This document shows positions 15,123 to 16,898 of a stretch of 16,898 nt of DNA, in pieces. Position 1 is the first letter of the stretch. Each line of letters starts with the position of its first letter. The notes beneath the pieces are model-generated. The model was given only the letters and a program-made list of their open reading frames with translations. It was not told the DNA's origin and did no database searches. Position numbers and translations under genes: made by a program. The DNA is from Lachnospiraceae bacterium (lineage in GTDB: Bacteria; Bacillota; Clostridia; Lachnospirales; Lachnospiraceae), in assembly GCA_029068665.1 (NCBI GenBank), contig JAIECC010000218.1, positions 1 through 16,898 of the forward strand, written 5' to 3'.

Positions 15123-16211
15123 GTGAAATTCATGCATATAGCGGATGTGCATCTGGGTGTGGTGCCGGACAAAGGAAAATCATGGTCAGAGCAGCGGGCC
15201 CAGGAGATTAAAAGCAGCTTTCAGCGTCTGCTGGATGTGGCAAAAAAAGAGAAGATTGATGTGCTGCTGATTGCAGGGGACTTATTTCATTTTCCGCCTA
15301 CCACTTCTATGCTGAAGGAGCTGGATGCACAGTTAAATGAATTGGAAAATGTAACCACCATCCTGATTGCAGGAAACCATGATTACCGGACAGCCGGTTC
15401 GCCCCTGGACCGCTATGAGTTTCAATCCGATACCCTGTGCCTGGGGACCGGGGAGCCGGAGCAGGTGGTGCTGGAGGATCTGGAGACCAGTATAACGGGA
15501 ATCAGTTATGATCGGCAGATTATTACGGAAGCCTTATATGACGGGCTGACACCGGAGCTTCCCGGGGAAGAATTTCACGAGGGATATTTCCAAATCCTGC
15601 TGGCCCATGGAGGAGATGAGAAACACAGTCCCATCAGCCGGGAAGGGTTGTTAAGCTCCGGCTTTGATTATATAGCCCTAGGACATATTCATAAGCCGGA
15701 AATCATCGCGGCAGATCAGATGATTTATCCCGGCTCCTTAGAGCCCATTGATTACACCGATATTGGTGCCAGAGGGTATGTGATCGGAGAAGCAGTAAAG
15801 CAGAAGGAAGGCTGGTCCTGTCGGACGGAATGGCGGGAGTTTAGCTGTCGGCAGTATGTGGAGCTGCCTGTTGAGGTACAGCCGGAAATGACGAATTACC
15901 AGCTTCAGAAGCTGGTACAGGAACAAATGGATGAGCTTGGTTCCGAGCATATCTACCGGGTCCTGCTGCAAGGCTATCGAAGCTCTTTGTTTCAGGCAGA
16001 CCTGAACGGTCTGATGAATCTGTATCATATCTATGAGATTGTTGATCAGACCCATGAGGCTTATGATTTGGAACAACTACAGGAGGAAAATGCGGATAAT
16101 CTGCTGGGACGGTATATTCAGAGCTTTGAAGGACAGGAGGATGTGCTCCATCAGCGTGCTTTGGAATACGGAGTCAAGGCCCTGATGCGGTGCCGGGAGT
16201 TCGAAAAATAG
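15123..16211 (+). CDS. SbcD/YhaO-type DNA-repair metallophosphoesterase
   Basis: I choose GTG 15123 (362 residues) because the protein then begins MKFMHIADVHLG, the normal start of this family, with AGGTGG at 15113-15118. An ATGTGA overlaps the start. The calcineurin-like metal ligands are all visible: D8 and H10, D53 in AGDLFH, N85-H86 in AGNHD, H162 in LAHGG, and H188 and H190 in LGHIHKPE, followed by IYPGSLEPID. Such proteins are Mn-dependent nucleases working with an SMC-like ATPase on DNA ends. The next gene, 47 bases on, is that ATPase, so this is the usual pair. The 362-residue length and partner suggest the Bacillus YhaO-YhaN subtype as well as SbcCD. Cytoplasmic. Confidence 0.88.
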   Translation: MKFMHIADVHLGVVPDKGKSWSEQRAQEIKSSFQRLLDVAKKEKIDVLLIAGDLFHFPPTTSMLKELDAQLNELENVTTILIAGNHDYRTAGSPLDRYEFQSDTLCLGTGEPEQVVLEDLETSITGISYDRQIITEALYDGLTPELPGEEFHEGYFQILLAHGGDEKHSPISREGLLSSGFDYIALGHIHKPEIIAADQMIYPGSLEPIDYTDIGARGYVIGEAVKQKEGWSCRTEWREFSCRQYVELPVEVQPEMTNYQLQKLVQEQMDELGSEHIYRVLLQGYRSSLFQADLNGLMNLYHIYEIVDQTHEAYDLEQLQEENADNLLGRYIQSFEGQEDVLHQRALEYGVKALMRCREFEK

Positions 16212-16258
16212 TTCAGCCATGCAGAATGGCGGAACTGTTAGGTTAAGAGGAAATAAGG

Positions 16259-16898
16259 ATGTATATTAAGAAGCTGTATTTACGGCATTTTGGAAAATAT
16301 CATAAGCGGGAGCTGGAATTACAAAAGGGAATCAATCTGATTTATGGTCCCAATGAAGCCGGCAAAACGACCATAAAGGACTTTATTATCGGTATGTTCT
16401 ATGGTGTAGAACGGCTGCGGGGGATTGCTGCCCGTACAGATGAATATACCAGACATGAGCCTTTTGACAGTTCCGGTTATTCCGGTTCCATGGAGCTGGA
16501 GCAGGAGGGAAAGGCTTACCTGATTGACCGGAGCTTCCGAAAGGATCAGAAGTCACTGAAGGTCTATCAGCAGGATACGGGAAGAGAGCTGGACACAGGA
16601 GAGGGGCCAGGTCTTCCGGAGATAATTGCAGATATGGATAAGAACGGCTATATCAATACCCTGTGCATATCCAGCCATGGTGCGACATACGGGCAGGATT
16701 TGCAGGAGGAATTCCGGCAGTATATGATGAATATCAATGCAACAAAGGCCGGGAATCTGAATCTGAAGGATGCATATAATTATCTGAACAGTCAGAAAAA
16801 GGCACTGAACCGGAAGGGGCTGGAAAGCGAGCTGCAGAGCCTGAGCCGAAGGATGACGGAGGTACATCTGGAGGAGGGATTAGAGCAGATCGGAAGAG
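16259..16898 (+). CDS. YhaN/SbcC-type ATPase, 5' part only (truncated by window end)
   Basis: The frame opens at ATG 16259 behind GAGG (16247-16250) and runs without a stop to the last base, 213 codons. The protein begins MYIKKLYLRHFGKY and has a Walker A box GPNEAGKTT (30-38) after INLIY, typical of the N-terminal ATPase half of SbcC/YhaN proteins. Its likely complete size is 600-1000 residues, so most of it, including the coiled coil and the Walker B/signature half, is missing. It should bind the metallophosphoesterase encoded just upstream and supply ATP-driven DNA gating. The final four codons may be adapter-derived (see findings), so its last residues should not be trusted. Confidence 0.85.
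   Translation, partial: MYIKKLYLRHFGKYHKRELELQKGINLIYGPNEAGKTTIKDFIIGMFYGVERLRGIAARTDEYTRHEPFDSSGYSGSMELEQEGKAYLIDRSFRKDQKSLKVYQQDTGRELDTGEGPGLPEIIADMDKNGYINTLCISSHGATYGQDLQEEFRQYMMNINATKAGNLNLKDAYNYLNSQKKALNRKGLESELQSLSRRMTEVHLEEGLEQIGR

Overview
The window looks like chromosomal DNA of a low-to-mid GC Gram-positive gut anaerobe, most probably a member of the Lachnospiraceae or a close Clostridia relative. The reasons are strong AGGAGG-type ribosome binding sites, a YwmB-family protein, an aldo/keto reductase carrying Fe-S clusters, a GH13 oligo-glucosidase and a large TIR/beta-propeller protein. This placement rests on gene content and style only. No rRNA, tRNA or CRISPR array is visible. 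Both ends look like contig ends: the last 12 bases match the start of the common Illumina adapter.

Layout. (1) 1-7940 is mostly housekeeping and metabolic: a YwmB-like exported protein; an aldo/keto reductase with two Cys clusters whose base composition differs from its neighbours; a LUD-domain protein on the minus strand; a phosphoribosyltransferase-fold protein that has lost the acidic pair of the PRPP motif; a GH13 alpha-glucosidase preceded by a GC-rich degenerate tandem repeat; a class I/II aminotransferase on the minus strand; and a Maf nucleotide pyrophosphatase followed directly by a small zinc-ribbon protein. Hairpin terminators punctuate this part at about 863-905, 3631-3688 and 5602-5639.

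(2) 7943-14898 is the accessory part. It holds a minus-strand membrane protein with Rossmann-like segments and a C-terminal RyR-type motif. A 734-base gene-free stretch follows, and then a co-oriented series: a DUF4240-like protein, an ankyrin-repeat protein and a 1004-residue TIR-TM-beta-propeller protein. The gene-free stretch contains two diverged copies, in opposite orientation, of an approximately 200-nt palindromic element. They share single-stranded segments, while their stems differ in sequence yet stay paired. Such compensatory change points to a conserved RNA (or DNA) fold, and this is the most novel signal in the window.

(3) 15123 to the end holds a YhaO/SbcD-type metallophosphoesterase followed by the truncated start of its YhaN/SbcC-type ATPase partner, a DNA-repair nuclease pair. 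A strong terminator at 14956-15000 separates it from the TIR gene.

Working hypothesis (inference only): the RyR protein, the two structured elements and the DUF4240/ankyrin/TIR series form a sensing or defence island between housekeeping genes. TIR domains with the catalytic Glu often degrade NAD, and RyR-type proteins with Rossmann domains have been discussed in nucleotide-linked signalling, but nothing here proves that these genes work together.
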